Source: Salipiger profundus
GTDB taxonomy: Bacteria; Pseudomonadota; Alphaproteobacteria; Rhodobacterales; Rhodobacteraceae
Direction of reading: 5' to 3'
Length of the DNA stretch: 64,000 bases
NCBI RefSeq assembly: GCF_001969385.1
Contig: NZ_CP014796.1
Span: forward strand, 1,877,501-1,941,500
Shown: positions 1 to 7,983 of the stretch, piece after piece
Numbering within the stretch: the stretch's first letter is position 1
Layout of the letters: every line of letters begins with the position of its first letter
The notes under the pieces: model-generated
What the model was told of the DNA's origin: nothing
Database searches by the model: none
What the model saw: only the letters and a program-made list of their open reading frames with translations
Program-made: the position numbers and the translations under genes

Positions 1-119
1 GCCTGCATCCGCCGCTCGTCCTCCATGCGGGGGCGGCGCATATTGAAGACGGCGAGGACTATACCGATGTCGTAAGGGCGGCGCTTAGGGAGGGGCAACC
101 GCTCAATTTCCCGACGTGA
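1..119 (+). CDS. C-terminal end of an off-window gene, possibly a TrmN6-like methyltransferase
   Basis: Reading from base 3, an open frame of 38 codons ends in TGA at 117-119. It contains LVLHAGAAH and a YTDVVRAALREG stretch. This ending resembles the C-termini of small tRNA1(Val) N6-adenine methyltransferase-like proteins of Rhodobacteraceae. That is recall of a family ending, not a domain match, because the catalytic NPPY region lies outside the window. The start is off-window. The identity is weakly supported; that a coding region ends here is more secure. Confidence 0.4.
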   Translation, partial: LHPPLVLHAGAAHIEDGEDYTDVVRAALREGQPLNFPT

Positions 120-232
120 CCGCCCAGTGCTGACGCGAGGTAAGGTATTCTTCATCATGTTCGCACCTGCGGCGTGACTTGAATCACCTGATGTGCTGCA
201 CTGGAGGCTCAAACCCAGCACAGGAGGAAAGT

Positions 233-406
233 ATGAGCTTGAGTTCGCATCTGCAGGAACTGAAGAAGAAGCACCGGAGCCTCTCGACCGCTGTGGAAGA
301 AATGCAACGCAGTCCCAGTTCGGACGGCTTGCATGTTGCCGAGCTTAAGAAGCAGAAACTGCGTCTCAAGGAAGAGATCTCGCGGCTGAGTAGCGAGCTG
401 CACTGA
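233..406 (+). CDS. YdcH-family (DUF465) small coiled-coil protein
   Basis: A 57-residue protein made almost entirely of charged heptad-like helix. It begins MSLSSHLQELKKKHRSL and ends with a lysine/leucine-rich helix (LKKQKLRLKEEISRL). Length and pattern match the YdcH/DUF465 family of short alpha-helical hairpin proteins, whose biochemical role is unknown. The ATG at 233 was chosen because AGGAGGAAA lies just upstream. A strong hairpin terminator follows the gene. Confidence 0.8.
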   Translation: MSLSSHLQELKKKHRSLSTAVEEMQRSPSSDGLHVAELKKQKLRLKEEISRLSSELH

Positions 407-432
407 TCCGGCACCACTCCTAGCAAGAACGC

Positions 433-470
433 CCGGCCCGGTGCGCCTGCGGCACCGGACCGGAGTTTGT
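433..470 (+). terminator. Rho-independent terminator after the YdcH-like gene
   Basis: A 12-bp stem (433-444 with 452-463, one mismatch) built on CCGGTGC/GCACCGG with a 7-nt loop, followed by the T-rich stretch AGTTTGTAAATTTT. It lies between the rightward ydcH-like gene and the convergent dioxygenase gene and could serve both. Confidence 0.6.
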
Positions 471-530
471 AAATTTTCCCATGGGTTTACTTTTCAAGGT
501 GCCGAACCCGAGGGCGCATATTTCCGCGCC

Positions 531-1451
531 TCAGTCGGTGATCGACTCCAGCGACGCTTCGAGCGTGTCGCGCAGATGCGCATGCTGTTTCGGCAGCATG
601 AGCACTTCACCCAGATGCTCGGGCGCCTCGTCGCGGTCGAAGCCGGGTTCGTTCGTGGCCACCTCGAACAGCACGCCTCCGGGGCTGCGGAAATAGATCG
701 CCCAGAAATAATCGCGGTCGATCTGCGGCGTCACGCGGAAGCCCGCGTCGGTCAGAGCCTCCTGCACGCGCGCCTGTGCCGCGCGGTGGGGCACGGCAAA
801 CGCCACGTGATGGACCCGCCCGGCGCTCTGCTTCGCTGGTGCCGCGTCGCTTTGCCATAGATCGACGACATCGGCGCCATTGCCGGCCGGATGCCGGTAG
901 CGTGTGACGTCGCCCGCCCGGTCATCCTCGGTGTAACCCATGAAGCGCAGCAACTCCGCGGTCGGGCCGATATCGGCAAGATGCATCTCGACGGAATGGA
1001 ACCCGCGCAGCGCGGAGTCCTCGGGAACCTCTCCGCCGGTCCAGGGCGCGCGGGCATCCTCGGTCTCGACAAGCGCCAGCCCGTCGCCGTCCGGACCCTC
1101 GAACCGCAGGAGCCGCTCACCGAAGCGATCCTCGACCGCCGCGGCGCCGTGCCCGGCCAGCCGTTCCTGCCAGTAGGGCAGGCTGCCCTTCGGAACCGCA
1201 AAGGCCGTGGTCGAGACCTCGCCGGTGCCGGGTGTGCCGCGCCTTGCGTGCGGGAAGGGGAAGTAGGTCATCACCGTGCCCGGCGTGCCTGCCGCATCGC
1301 CGTAGTAAAGGTGATAGACGTCGGGCGCGTCGAAATTGACCGTCTTCTTCACTCGCCTGAGGCCGAGCGTCTTCGTGAAGAACGCGTTGTTCTGCTGGGC
1401 CCCGCTGGCAAGCGCGGTGACGTGGTGCAGCCCTGTGATGTCGCTGAGCAT
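531..1451 (-). CDS. VOC-superfamily ring-cleaving dioxygenase (MhqO/YkcA type)
   Basis: A 306-aa protein of two vicinal-oxygen-chelate modules, the length of the MhqO/MhqE-like extradiol ring-cleaving dioxygenases that open hydroquinones and catechols. Expected metal ligands are visible: His in the N-terminal GLHHVTAL, His in VHHVAFAVP of the second module and Glu in GVLFEVATNEPGF. The start follows an AGAGAGG ribosome-binding site. It lies downstream of phaB on the same strand but is separated by a strong terminator, so it is probably its own transcript. The family is clear. The substrate is not, and a glyoxalase-like role is possible. Confidence 0.8.
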   Translation of the reverse strand: MLSDITGLHHVTALASGAQQNNAFFTKTLGLRRVKKTVNFDAPDVYHLYYGDAAGTPGTVMTYFPFPHARRGTPGTGEVSTTAFAVPKGSLPYWQERLAGHGAAAVEDRFGERLLRFEGPDGDGLALVETEDARAPWTGGEVPEDSALRGFHSVEMHLADIGPTAELLRFMGYTEDDRAGDVTRYRHPAGNGADVVDLWQSDAAPAKQSAGRVHHVAFAVPHRAAQARVQEALTDAGFRVTPQIDRDYFWAIYFRSPGGVLFEVATNEPGFDRDEAPEHLGEVLMLPKQHAHLRDTLEASLESITD

Positions 1452-1545
1452 GGCTCTGATCCTCTCTCCGCCTGACCCGAAGATAGGGCAGGGCGGCGGA
1501 TCGGCATACCGTCATCGCCGCGCCGTGTCTGTGCGGGCGGGCACG

Positions 1546-1577
1546 AAAAGACCCCGGCGCGGGGCTGCGCCGGGGTC
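1546..1577 (-). terminator. Rho-independent terminator downstream of phaB
   Basis: A perfect 11-bp GC stem (GACCCCGGCGC at 1550-1560 with its complement at 1567-1577) and a 6-nt loop. On the minus strand it is followed by TTTTCGTG. It sits 27 bp after the phaB stop codon and separates phaB from the dioxygenase gene. Confidence 0.75.
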
Positions 1578-1604
1578 CGTGCCGTCATCGAAACGATATG
1601 CGGA

Positions 1605-2327
1605 TCAGACGAAGAACTGGCCGCCGTTGGCGGAGATCGTCGAGCCGTTGATGAAGCCCGCGTCGTCGGACGCGAGGAACACCACGCAGCGCGCGATTTC
1701 CTCGGGCTCGCCCAGACGGCCCGTCGGGATCTGGGCGATGATCGAATCGCGGACCTTCTCGGGCACGGCCATGACCATCTCCGTGGCGATGTAGCCGGGG
1801 CAGATCGCGTTGGCGGTGATGCCGGCGCGCGCGCCTTCCTGTGCCAGCGACTTGACGATGCCGAGGTCGCCAGCCTTGGTCGCGGCATAGTTCACCTGCG
1901 CGAACTGGCCCTTCTGGCCGTTGATCGAGGAGATCACGATGACCCGGCCGAACTTGCGCTCGCGCATGCCGGGCCAGACCGGGTGCACGGTGTTGAACAC
2001 GCCGGTCAGGTTGGTGTCGATCACCTCGTTCCACTGGTCCGGCGTCATCTTGTGGAAGGGCGCGTCACGGGTGATGCCGGCGTTGGCGACGACCACGTCG
2101 ATCGGGCCGAGATCGGCCTCGACCTTTGCGATGCCCTCTTTCGAGGCTTCGTAGTCGGCCACGTTCCACTTGTAGGTCTTGATGCCGGTTTCCTCGGTGA
2201 ACTTCGCGGCCTTCTCGTCATTGCCCGCGTAGGTCGCGGCGACCTCGTAGCCCTCGGCCTTCAGTGCCTTGGAAATTGCCTCACCGATGCCGCGGCTTCC
2301 GCCCGTGACCAGTGCTACTCGTGCCAT
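1605..2327 (-). CDS. phaB: Acetoacetyl-CoA reductase (PhaB)
   Basis: Reduces acetoacetyl-CoA to (R)-3-hydroxybutyryl-CoA with NADPH, the second step of polyhydroxybutyrate synthesis. It is a 240-aa short-chain dehydrogenase, the canonical PhaB length. The N-terminal Rossmann motif is GGSRGIG. The central NAG lies within VVVANAGITRD. The catalytic Ser is in VISSINGQKGQF, and the YxxxK pair is in YAATKAGDLG. The ATG at 2327 is preferred over an upstream in-frame TTG at 2339 because GGAGGA ends about 5 nt before it. It lies downstream of phaA and the patatin gene on the same strand and is closed by a strong terminator. Confidence 0.93.
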   Translation of the reverse strand: MARVALVTGGSRGIGEAISKALKAEGYEVAATYAGNDEKAAKFTEETGIKTYKWNVADYEASKEGIAKVEADLGPIDVVVANAGITRDAPFHKMTPDQWNEVIDTNLTGVFNTVHPVWPGMRERKFGRVIVISSINGQKGQFAQVNYAATKAGDLGIVKSLAQEGARAGITANAICPGYIATEMVMAVPEKVRDSIIAQIPTGRLGEPEEIARCVVFLASDDAGFINGSTISANGGQFFV

Positions 2328-2364
2328 GATGTCCTCCAATCTGGCTGTCCTCTCTCAGGTAACG

Positions 2365-2393
2365 TTGTTACTTGTTAAACTTATTGTGAGCAA
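2365..2393 (-). promoter_or_regulatory. Candidate sigma-70 promoter of phaB
   Basis: On the minus strand TTGCTC (2388-2393) and TAACAA (2365-2370) are separated by 17 bp in an AT-rich 87-bp gap between the patatin gene and phaB. A small palindrome, GTAAC-GTT-GTTAC, overlaps the -10 element and could be a regulator site. It suggests phaB can be transcribed separately from phaA. Confidence 0.35.
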
Positions 2394-2414
2394 CATTATT
2401 GCCGAGAATTTTTA

Positions 2415-3245
2415 TTAATCTTCGCAAAGATATCGTTCCGCGTCACGTGTGCCCTGGGCCCATGTATCGCGCAATTTTTGCGGATCCGTGAAATCGATCT
2501 TGTCGGCGGGCGTTTCCTTCGACGGCGCGATGTAATGTCGCCCCTCGACGTCGGGCAGGCGCTTGTAGTCGCGGGTGAGCAGGACCATCGTCACGCCTTC
2601 GTCCGGATCGGGCAGCGGCGCCTGATCGGCCATGCCGCCATCGACGACACGGCGATCCTGCCAGAGTGGCGGCTCGAACACCGGGGGGATAACCGCTGCG
2701 GCCGAGATCAGCTCGACCAGTGAGCCCTCGCGTGCCGCCTGGTTGGCGTCGACGAGATGCGACGTAAGCCCCATCTTCTCCGCCCAGTTGAAGTGCGGAG
2801 AGTTCACCGTGTGCAGTTCGGCCTCGTAGGCGGCGGCCATGGCCATGCCGCTCAGGGTCGGCACCGAGGTTTCCGGCGGATGGGCAATGAGTATCTGGAA
2901 GTGCGGACCGTTCGCGATGGCCTCGGCCGCCTTGGCATCGATCACGTCACCGACCACGCCGCAGTAGAGTTCCTGGTGCGGCGTGATGCCGTTCTCGTTC
3001 GGCGCGAGCAGGTCGATGTTGCTGTCCTGCTTTTCGAAGGCGGCGCACATGGTTTCGAGCAGCCGTTCCTCGTTGCCAGACAGGAAGGCGGCGCCGGCCA
3101 GCGCGCCGCCGCTGACACCGGTCAACCGCTGCGGCGACAGTGTGCGGTGCTTGCACAGGGTGGTCAGGAAGCCGCCTTGCCAGAAGCAGCGCAGGCCGCC
3201 TCCGGAAAAGACGATCTGGGCGGGGTTGTCCGGGATGATTGGCAT
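2415..3245 (-). CDS. Patatin-like phospholipase
   Basis: A 276-aa patatin-family serine hydrolase (acyl-ester or phospholipid hydrolysis by a Ser-Asp dyad). The glycine-rich oxyanion loop SGGGLRCFWQGG is near residue 15, the nucleophile elbow G-V-S-G-G is in LTGVSGGALAG, and the dyad Asp is in VVDGGMADQAP. There is no signal peptide, so it is probably cytoplasmic. The start at 3245 (MPIIPDNPAQIVF) is preferred over upstream in-frame codons because the patatin domain begins at once. It lies 37 bp after phaA and 87 bp before phaB, suggesting a role at PHB granules or in lipid turnover. That is inference from position. Confidence 0.85.
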   Translation of the reverse strand: MPIIPDNPAQIVFSGGGLRCFWQGGFLTTLCKHRTLSPQRLTGVSGGALAGAAFLSGNEERLLETMCAAFEKQDSNIDLLAPNENGITPHQELYCGVVGDVIDAKAAEAIANGPHFQILIAHPPETSVPTLSGMAMAAAYEAELHTVNSPHFNWAEKMGLTSHLVDANQAAREGSLVELISAAAVIPPVFEPPLWQDRRVVDGGMADQAPLPDPDEGVTMVLLTRDYKRLPDVEGRHYIAPSKETPADKIDFTDPQKLRDTWAQGTRDAERYLCED

Positions 3246-3282
3246 GCTGAAATGGGGCCGCGCGCGGCGCGGCCCCGTCCGA

Positions 3283-4458
3283 TCACGGACGCTCGAGGCA
3301 CATGGCAACGCCCATGCCGCCGCCGATGCACAGCGTCGCGAGGCCTTTCTTGGCGTCGCGCCGCTTCATCTCGAACAGCAGGGTGTTGAGCACGCGCGCG
3401 CCCGAGGCACCGATGGGGTGACCGATGGCGATGGCGCCGCCGTTCACGTTCACGATCGACGGATCCCAACCCATGTCCTTGTTCACGGCGCAGGCCTGCG
3501 CGGCGAAGGCTTCGTTGGCTTCCACCAGGTCGAGGTCGCTGACGCTCCAGCCGGCCTTTTCCAGCGCCTTGCGCGACGCGGGGATCGGGCCGGTGCCCAT
3601 GATCGACGGGTCGAGACCGGCGGTCGCGTAGGAGGCGATGCGCGCGAGCGGCTCAATGCCGCGCTTCTCGGCTTCCTCGGCGGTCATCAGCAGCACGCCG
3701 GCCGCGCCGTCGTTGATGCCCGATGCGTTGCCCGCGGTGACCGAGCCGTCCTTGGCGAAGGCCGGGCGCAGCTTCTGCATGTTCTCGATGGTGGCGCCGT
3801 GGCGGATGTACTCGTCCTTGTCGACGGTGGTCTCGCCCTTGCGGGACTTGATGGTGAAGGGAATCACCTCGTCATCGAACTTGCCCGCGTTCTGGGCGGC
3901 TTCGGCCTTGTTCTGCGAGGCGAGCGCGAACTCGTCCTGCATCTCGCGGCTGATCTGCCACTGCTCGGCCACGTTCTCGGCGGTCTGGCCCATGTGGTAG
4001 CCGTTGAAGGCGTCCCAGAGGCCGTCCTTGATCATTGTGTCGATGTATTTCACGTCGCCCATCTTGTGCGCGACGCGCAGGTTCTGGGCATGGGGGCTCA
4101 TCGACATGTTCTCCTGGCCGCCGGCGCAGATGATCGAGGCGTCGCCAAGCAGGATGTGCTGGGCCCCGAGCGCCACGGCGCGCAGGCCCGAGCCGCAGAC
4201 CTGGTTGATGCCCCAGGCCGCGCTTTCCTTGGGCAGGCCGGCGTTGATGTGGGCCTGGCGGGCCGGGTTCTGGCCCTGGGCCGCGGTCAGCACCTGCCCG
4301 AGGATGGTTTCCGAAACCTCTCCCTTGTCGATGCCGGCGCGCGCGATCAGCGCTTCGAGCACGGCGGCCCCGAGGTCATGCGCCGGGGTGTTGGCGAAGG
4401 CACCGCCGAAACTGCCGACGGCGGTACGGGCCGCGGATGCGATGACGACATTGGTCAT
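3283..4458 (-). CDS. phaA: Acetyl-CoA acetyltransferase (beta-ketothiolase, PhaA)
   Basis: Condenses two acetyl-CoA to acetoacetyl-CoA, the first committed step of PHB synthesis. It is 391 aa, the usual biosynthetic thiolase length. The nucleophilic Cys is in [14 protein letters not shown], the catalytic His in [16 protein letters not shown] and the second Cys in [15 protein letters not shown] near the C-terminus. The ATG at 4458 follows GGAGGAG at about 10 nt. It heads the leftward set phaA, patatin, phaB. Confidence 0.95.
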   Translation of the reverse strand: MTNVVIASAARTAVGSFGGAFANTPAHDLGAAVLEALIARAGIDKGEVSETILGQVLTAAQGQNPARQAHINAGLPKESAAWGINQVCGSGLRAVALGAQHILLGDASIICAGGQENMSMSPHAQNLRVAHKMGDVKYIDTMIKDGLWDAFNGYHMGQTAENVAEQWQISREMQDEFALASQNKAEAAQNAGKFDDEVIPFTIKSRKGETTVDKDEYIRHGATIENMQKLRPAFAKDGSVTAGNASGINDGAAGVLLMTAEEAEKRGIEPLARIASYATAGLDPSIMGTGPIPASRKALEKAGWSVSDLDLVEANEAFAAQACAVNKDMGWDPSIVNVNGGAIAIGHPIGASGARVLNTLLFEMKRRDAKKGLATLCIGGGMGVAMCLERP

Positions 4459-4635
4459 GGATAGCTACTCCTCCAAGCAGAGCGTGGTGCGGAGGTCGCG
4501 TCAGTCTGGCGGCCCCCGCCATTGATCTTGCGCTCTTTTGATAACGCGGGGAAACGACATGGGACAGAGAAACTGTACCGAAAAGACAGATTGATAGCGC
4601 AAAATTCCGCAACGCGGCGAAGCCGGGTGCTGCCC

Positions 4636-5460
4636 TCAGGCCTCGGCGCGCTGCGCAGGCGTATCGCGCCAGGCCGGTCGAACGGTGGGCGCACCGAAGA
4701 AATAGCCCTGCAGGCAATCGACCCCCATCTCCGTCAGGACCTGTGCATCGGCTGCGGTTTCAACGGATTCGGCGACGGTGAACATGTCGAACTGCTCGGC
4801 CATCGCGAGGATCGCGCGCGTGAGAACCTGGTTGTCAGGGTCGGTCGCGATGCCGCGTATGAATGGGGCTGCGATCTTCAGGACGTCGAAGCTGAAGGTC
4901 CTGAGATGGCGCAGCGCGGTATAGCCTGCGCCGAAATTATCCATGGCAAAGGAAACCCCCTGTCGCTGCATCTCGGCCATGAAGCTTGTCACGAGCTCGG
5001 GCACGAGCATGGCGGATGCCTCGGAAATCTCGAGAATCAGGCGCTCTGCGACGGTCGGGTTCCCGCAGATGGTGTCGGTGAGGCTGCGTCTCCAGCGCGG
5101 ATAGCCGATGGACCGCGCCGACATGTTGATCGCAAGGCGAAGCCCGGGTTCCTGCGCGAGCTCATCCAGCCCCATCTCGAGCGCGAGGCAGTCGAGGATG
5201 CGCCCCTCTTCCAGCTCTTCAACCTGCACGATGAACTCGGCGGCCGGGACGACGCGGCCGGTCTCGTCCAGCACACGCACGAGGCCCTCGTGAAACGCGA
5301 TGCTGCCGGGCCGCTGCGCCTGGACGACAGGCTGGAAGGCAAGCAGCACGTCTTCATGCCGGATCGCCGCGCGCACGGTATCGACGATCCGCGCATCGCG
5401 CGCGGCGATCGCCATGTCGAGGGCGTTGTGGTTGTGCATGTCGGTCCGCCCCCTCTTCAT
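4636..5460 (-). CDS. EAL-domain protein (cyclic-di-GMP phosphodiesterase-like), divergent metal site
   Basis: A single EAL domain fills this 274-aa protein, with no membrane segment or sensory domain. Family landmarks: the EAL signature reads E-G-L in FHEGLVRV; Asn in NMSARSI; Glu in LEISEASAM; Lys in FDVLKIAAP; Glu in VAESVET; Gln in LQGYFFGAP. The normally Asp-Asp pair of the DDFG motif reads D-N in MDNFGAGYTAL, so one metal-binding Asp is Asn. It could be a weak phosphodiesterase or a c-di-GMP binding protein. The start at 5460 follows GGGAG at 7 nt; ATG 5439 after AGGGGG is an alternative. Confidence 0.8.
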   Translation of the reverse strand: MKRGRTDMHNHNALDMAIAARDARIVDTVRAAIRHEDVLLAFQPVVQAQRPGSIAFHEGLVRVLDETGRVVPAAEFIVQVEELEEGRILDCLALEMGLDELAQEPGLRLAINMSARSIGYPRWRRSLTDTICGNPTVAERLILEISEASAMLVPELVTSFMAEMQRQGVSFAMDNFGAGYTALRHLRTFSFDVLKIAAPFIRGIATDPDNQVLTRAILAMAEQFDMFTVAESVETAADAQVLTEMGVDCLQGYFFGAPTVRPAWRDTPAQRAEA

Positions 5461-5587
5461 CCGGATACTCCCGATTCCCCCGGTGTCGGCAGGCCATGCT
5501 CCGGGGTCCGAACATCTTGCTGCAGCGGTGTTAACCCGGTCTGAAGCGGTGTGGTGCCGAATATGGACAAGTGGAGGAGATGCGTTG

Positions 5588-5615
5588 TTGACTCCGGGGC
5601 GCAAAGCCATATAAG
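5588..5615 (+). promoter_or_regulatory. Sigma-70 promoter of rpsD
   Basis: TTGACT (5588-5593) and TATAAG (5610-5615) with a 16-bp spacer, one of the best promoter matches in the window. Transcription would begin near 5622 and give a leader of about 210 nt before the rpsD start. Confidence 0.65.
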
Positions 5616-5621
5616 CGCCCG

Positions 5622-5831
5622 CTCATTGGTGTTGGTGGCCCCCGCAAGGGGATGCCTGTCAATCCGGGGCGCCGGCTTGCCGGTCCGGAGAGAGGACAAC
5701 GCCCTTTGCAACGGCACGAGGCCCTGTCCGGGTCCGGCCCGCGGATCCTCCGACGCAGCCGCGTCATGGGATCGAACCGCGGAACCGGCTTTCGGAGAGA
5801 CGCCGAAGCGCCAGTATAAAGGAGATCAGCC
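5622..5831 (+). promoter_or_regulatory. Long structured 5' leader of rpsD (gap 5461-5831)
   Basis: The 371-bp gap between the EAL gene and rpsD holds no convincing gene. Its downstream part would be a GC-rich untranslated leader of about 210 nt. Visible small hairpins include CCCC-GCAA-GGGG near 5640 with a GNRA loop and CCGG-CTTG-CCGG near 5675. It ends in a GGAG ribosome-binding site at 5820. S4 autoregulates its mRNA in several bacteria, so this is a candidate autoregulatory leader. I recognise no named RNA family. Confidence 0.4.
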
Positions 5832-6452
5832 GTGACCAAACGCACGTCTGCCAAGTACAAACTCGATCGCCGCATGGGCGAGAACATCTGGGGCCGTCCG
5901 AAGTCCCCCGTCAACCGCCGTGAATACGGCCCCGGCCAGCACGGCCAGCGCCGCAAGGGCAAGATGTCCGACTTCGGCCTGCAGCTCCGCGCCAAGCAGA
6001 AGCTCAAGGGCCACTACGGCGACCTGACCGAGAAGCAGTTCCGCCGCATCTTCGCAGACGCCGAGCGTCGCCGCGGCGACACCGGTGAGATCCTCATCGG
6101 CCTGCTTGAATCGCGCCTCGACGCTGTCGTCTACCGTGCCAAGTTCGTTCCGACCGTCTTCGCGGCGCGTCAGTTCGTGAACCACGGCCACGTGCTCGTG
6201 AACGGCAAGAAGGTGAACATCCCCTCCTACCGCGTGAAAGAGGGTGACGTCATCGAGGTTCGCGAGAAGTCGAAGCAGAACGCCGCCGTTCTCGAGGCCG
6301 TCCAGCTGCCCGAGCGCGACGTGCCCGACTACATCGAGGCCGACCACTCCAAGATGACCGCGACCTTCGTGCGCACCCCGGCCCTCGCCGACGTGCCCTT
6401 CGCGGTCCAGATGGAACCGAACCTCGTCATCGAATTCTACGCGCAGAACTGA
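5832..6452 (+). CDS. rpsD: 30S ribosomal protein S4
   Basis: A 206-aa primary 16S rRNA-binding protein that nucleates assembly of the small-subunit body and helps decoding fidelity. The N-terminus has the conserved [21 protein letters not shown] segment. The central S4 RNA-binding domain has [20 protein letters not shown] and [18 protein letters not shown]. Translation begins at a GTG with GGAG upstream. It is a monocistronic unit with its own promoter and a strong terminator. It typically lacks the zinc-ribbon cysteines, as in other alphaproteobacteria. Confidence 0.98.
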   Translation: MTKRTSAKYKLDRRMGENIWGRPKSPVNRREYGPGQHGQRRKGKMSDFGLQLRAKQKLKGHYGDLTEKQFRRIFADAERRRGDTGEILIGLLESRLDAVVYRAKFVPTVFAARQFVNHGHVLVNGKKVNIPSYRVKEGDVIEVREKSKQNAAVLEAVQLPERDVPDYIEADHSKMTATFVRTPALADVPFAVQMEPNLVIEFYAQN

Positions 6453-6476
6453 TCCGGTTCAGCGCATCGCATCGGG

Positions 6477-6506
6477 AAAGGCCGCTCCTTCGGGAGCGGC
6501 CTTTTT
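6477..6506 (+). terminator. Rho-independent terminator of rpsD
   Basis: A 12-bp perfect stem (6477-6488 with 6493-6504) around a UUCG tetraloop (TTCG at 6489-6492), with the T-run at 6502-6506. It is 24 bp after the rpsD stop codon. Confidence 0.9.
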
Positions 6507-6556
6507 CGTTGCTGCATTCTTGTGCAGCCGCCACGTCATCCGACGCCTTCCGATAT

Positions 6557-6572
6557 TTTACCGATTGATAAA
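6557..6572 (+). promoter_or_regulatory. RutR-like operator upstream of preT
   Basis: TTTACCGATTGATAAA is an imperfect 16-bp palindrome. It has the same layout as the perfect site at 10372-10387 and as the E. coli RutR consensus TTGACCAnnTGGTCAA. It lies 55 bp before the preT start, and a RutR-like repressor is encoded at 9626-10258. Confidence 0.55.
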
Positions 6573-6627
6573 AAAATCGACCTGTGGAAGCCTTTTCGAA
6601 ATGACAAAAGGCAGCGGGAGGCCACCA

Positions 6628-7959
6628 ATGGATACCAGGACGCTGACCCCGGGCATCGTGCCGGGGCGCTTGGACAAGGACAGGATCGAGGCGGGGTTCG
6701 CGGACCTGCATCCGCCGCTCGATGATCACGAGGCTCTGGTCGCGGCGGATCGCTGCTACTTCTGCCACGACGCGCCCTGCGCGACGGCCTGTCCCACGAC
6801 GATCGACATTCCCCTCTTCATCCGCCAGATCGCGACGGGTACCCCGGAGGCGGCGGCGAAGACGATCCTCGAGCAGAACATCCTCGGCGGCATGTGCGCC
6901 CGGGTCTGCCCGACCGAGACGCTCTGCGAAGAGGTCTGCGTGCGTGAGGTGGCCGAGGGCAAGCCGGTCGAGATCGGCCGGCTGCAGCGCTATGCCACCG
7001 ACACGCTGATGGCGCAGGGGGTGCACCCCTTCGAACGCGCAGCCCCTACCGGCAAGCGCGTTGCCGTGGTCGGGGCCGGTCCCGCGGGTGTCTCCTGCGC
7101 GCATCGGCTCGCGATGAAGGGGCACGACGTGGTGCTTCTCGATGCCCGCCCCAAGCCCGGCGGCCTCAATGAATACGGCATCGCCGCCTACAAGAGCACC
7201 GAGGATTTCGCCGCGCGCGAGGTTGACTGGCTGATGCAGATCGGCGGGATCGAGCTGAAGACCGGCGTGGCGCTCGGGCGCGACACGACGCTCGACGCCC
7301 TGAAGGCCGAATATGACGCGGTGTTTCTCGGCATGGGGCTCGGTGGCGTGAACGCGCTTGGCGTCGCCGGAGACGACAAGGGCGGGGTTGCCGACGCGGT
7401 GGATTTCATCGCCGAGCTGCGGCAGGCATCCGACCTCGCGGCGCTGCCCGTGGGGCGTGACGTGGTGGTGATCGGCGGCGGCATGACCGCCGTGGACGCG
7501 GCGGTGCAGTCGAAGCTCCTGGGCGCGCTCAACGTGACCATCGTCTACCGTCGCTCGCGCGAGCGGATGGCAGCCTCTGTCTACGAGCAGGAGCTCGCGG
7601 CAGCCAAGGGCGTGCGGATCATCTGCAGCGCAACGCCGGTCGCGGTGCATGGCAACGGGTCGGTGCGCGAAATCGAGTTCGAGTTCACCGACGACGAGCT
7701 GACCGCCACCGGCGAGCGCTTCCGGCTGCCGGCCGACCAGGTGTTCCGGGCCATCGGTCAGACCCTCACCGGCGACGGGCTGCCCGACCTCGAGGGCCGC
7801 AAGATCCGGGTCGACGGCGTTGGCCGGACCTCGGTCGCGGGCGTCTGGGCCGGCGGCGATTGTGCCAGCGGTGGCGATGATCTCACCGTGACGGCGGTGG
7901 CCGAGGGCCGCGACGCAGCCGAGGACATCCACGCGCAACTCATGGGGACGGCAGGCTGA
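6628..7959 (+). CDS. preT: NAD-dependent dihydropyrimidine dehydrogenase subunit PreT
   Basis: The electron-transfer subunit (443 aa) of the PreTA enzyme that reduces uracil/thymine to the 5,6-dihydro base, the first reductive step of pyrimidine breakdown. The N-terminal domain has four-cysteine Fe-S clusters (CYFCHDAPCATACP; CARVCPTETLCEEVC). A flavin/NADH fold follows with GAGPAGVSCAHRLA near residue 150 and a second dinucleotide motif VVIGGGMTAVD. The C-terminus has GVWAGGDCASG, typical of the GltD-like FAD site. The ATG at 6628 was chosen because GGGAGG ends 6 nt before it. preA follows 24 bp later, and a RutR-like operator lies upstream. Confidence 0.92.
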   Translation: MDTRTLTPGIVPGRLDKDRIEAGFADLHPPLDDHEALVAADRCYFCHDAPCATACPTTIDIPLFIRQIATGTPEAAAKTILEQNILGGMCARVCPTETLCEEVCVREVAEGKPVEIGRLQRYATDTLMAQGVHPFERAAPTGKRVAVVGAGPAGVSCAHRLAMKGHDVVLLDARPKPGGLNEYGIAAYKSTEDFAAREVDWLMQIGGIELKTGVALGRDTTLDALKAEYDAVFLGMGLGGVNALGVAGDDKGGVADAVDFIAELRQASDLAALPVGRDVVVIGGGMTAVDAAVQSKLLGALNVTIVYRRSRERMAASVYEQELAAAKGVRIICSATPVAVHGNGSVREIEFEFTDDELTATGERFRLPADQVFRAIGQTLTGDGLPDLEGRKIRVDGVGRTSVAGVWAGGDCASGGDDLTVTAVAEGRDAAEDIHAQLMGTAG

Positions 7960-7983
7960 GGCCGGCTGACGGAGGACAGGAAC

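Noticed and set aside
5622..5831. SRP RNA (ffs) or 6S RNA upstream of rpsD
   Set aside because: The conserved SRP core (GGAAGGAAGCAGC-like) is absent and no 6S-type closing stem was found; a leader of rpsD explains it better.
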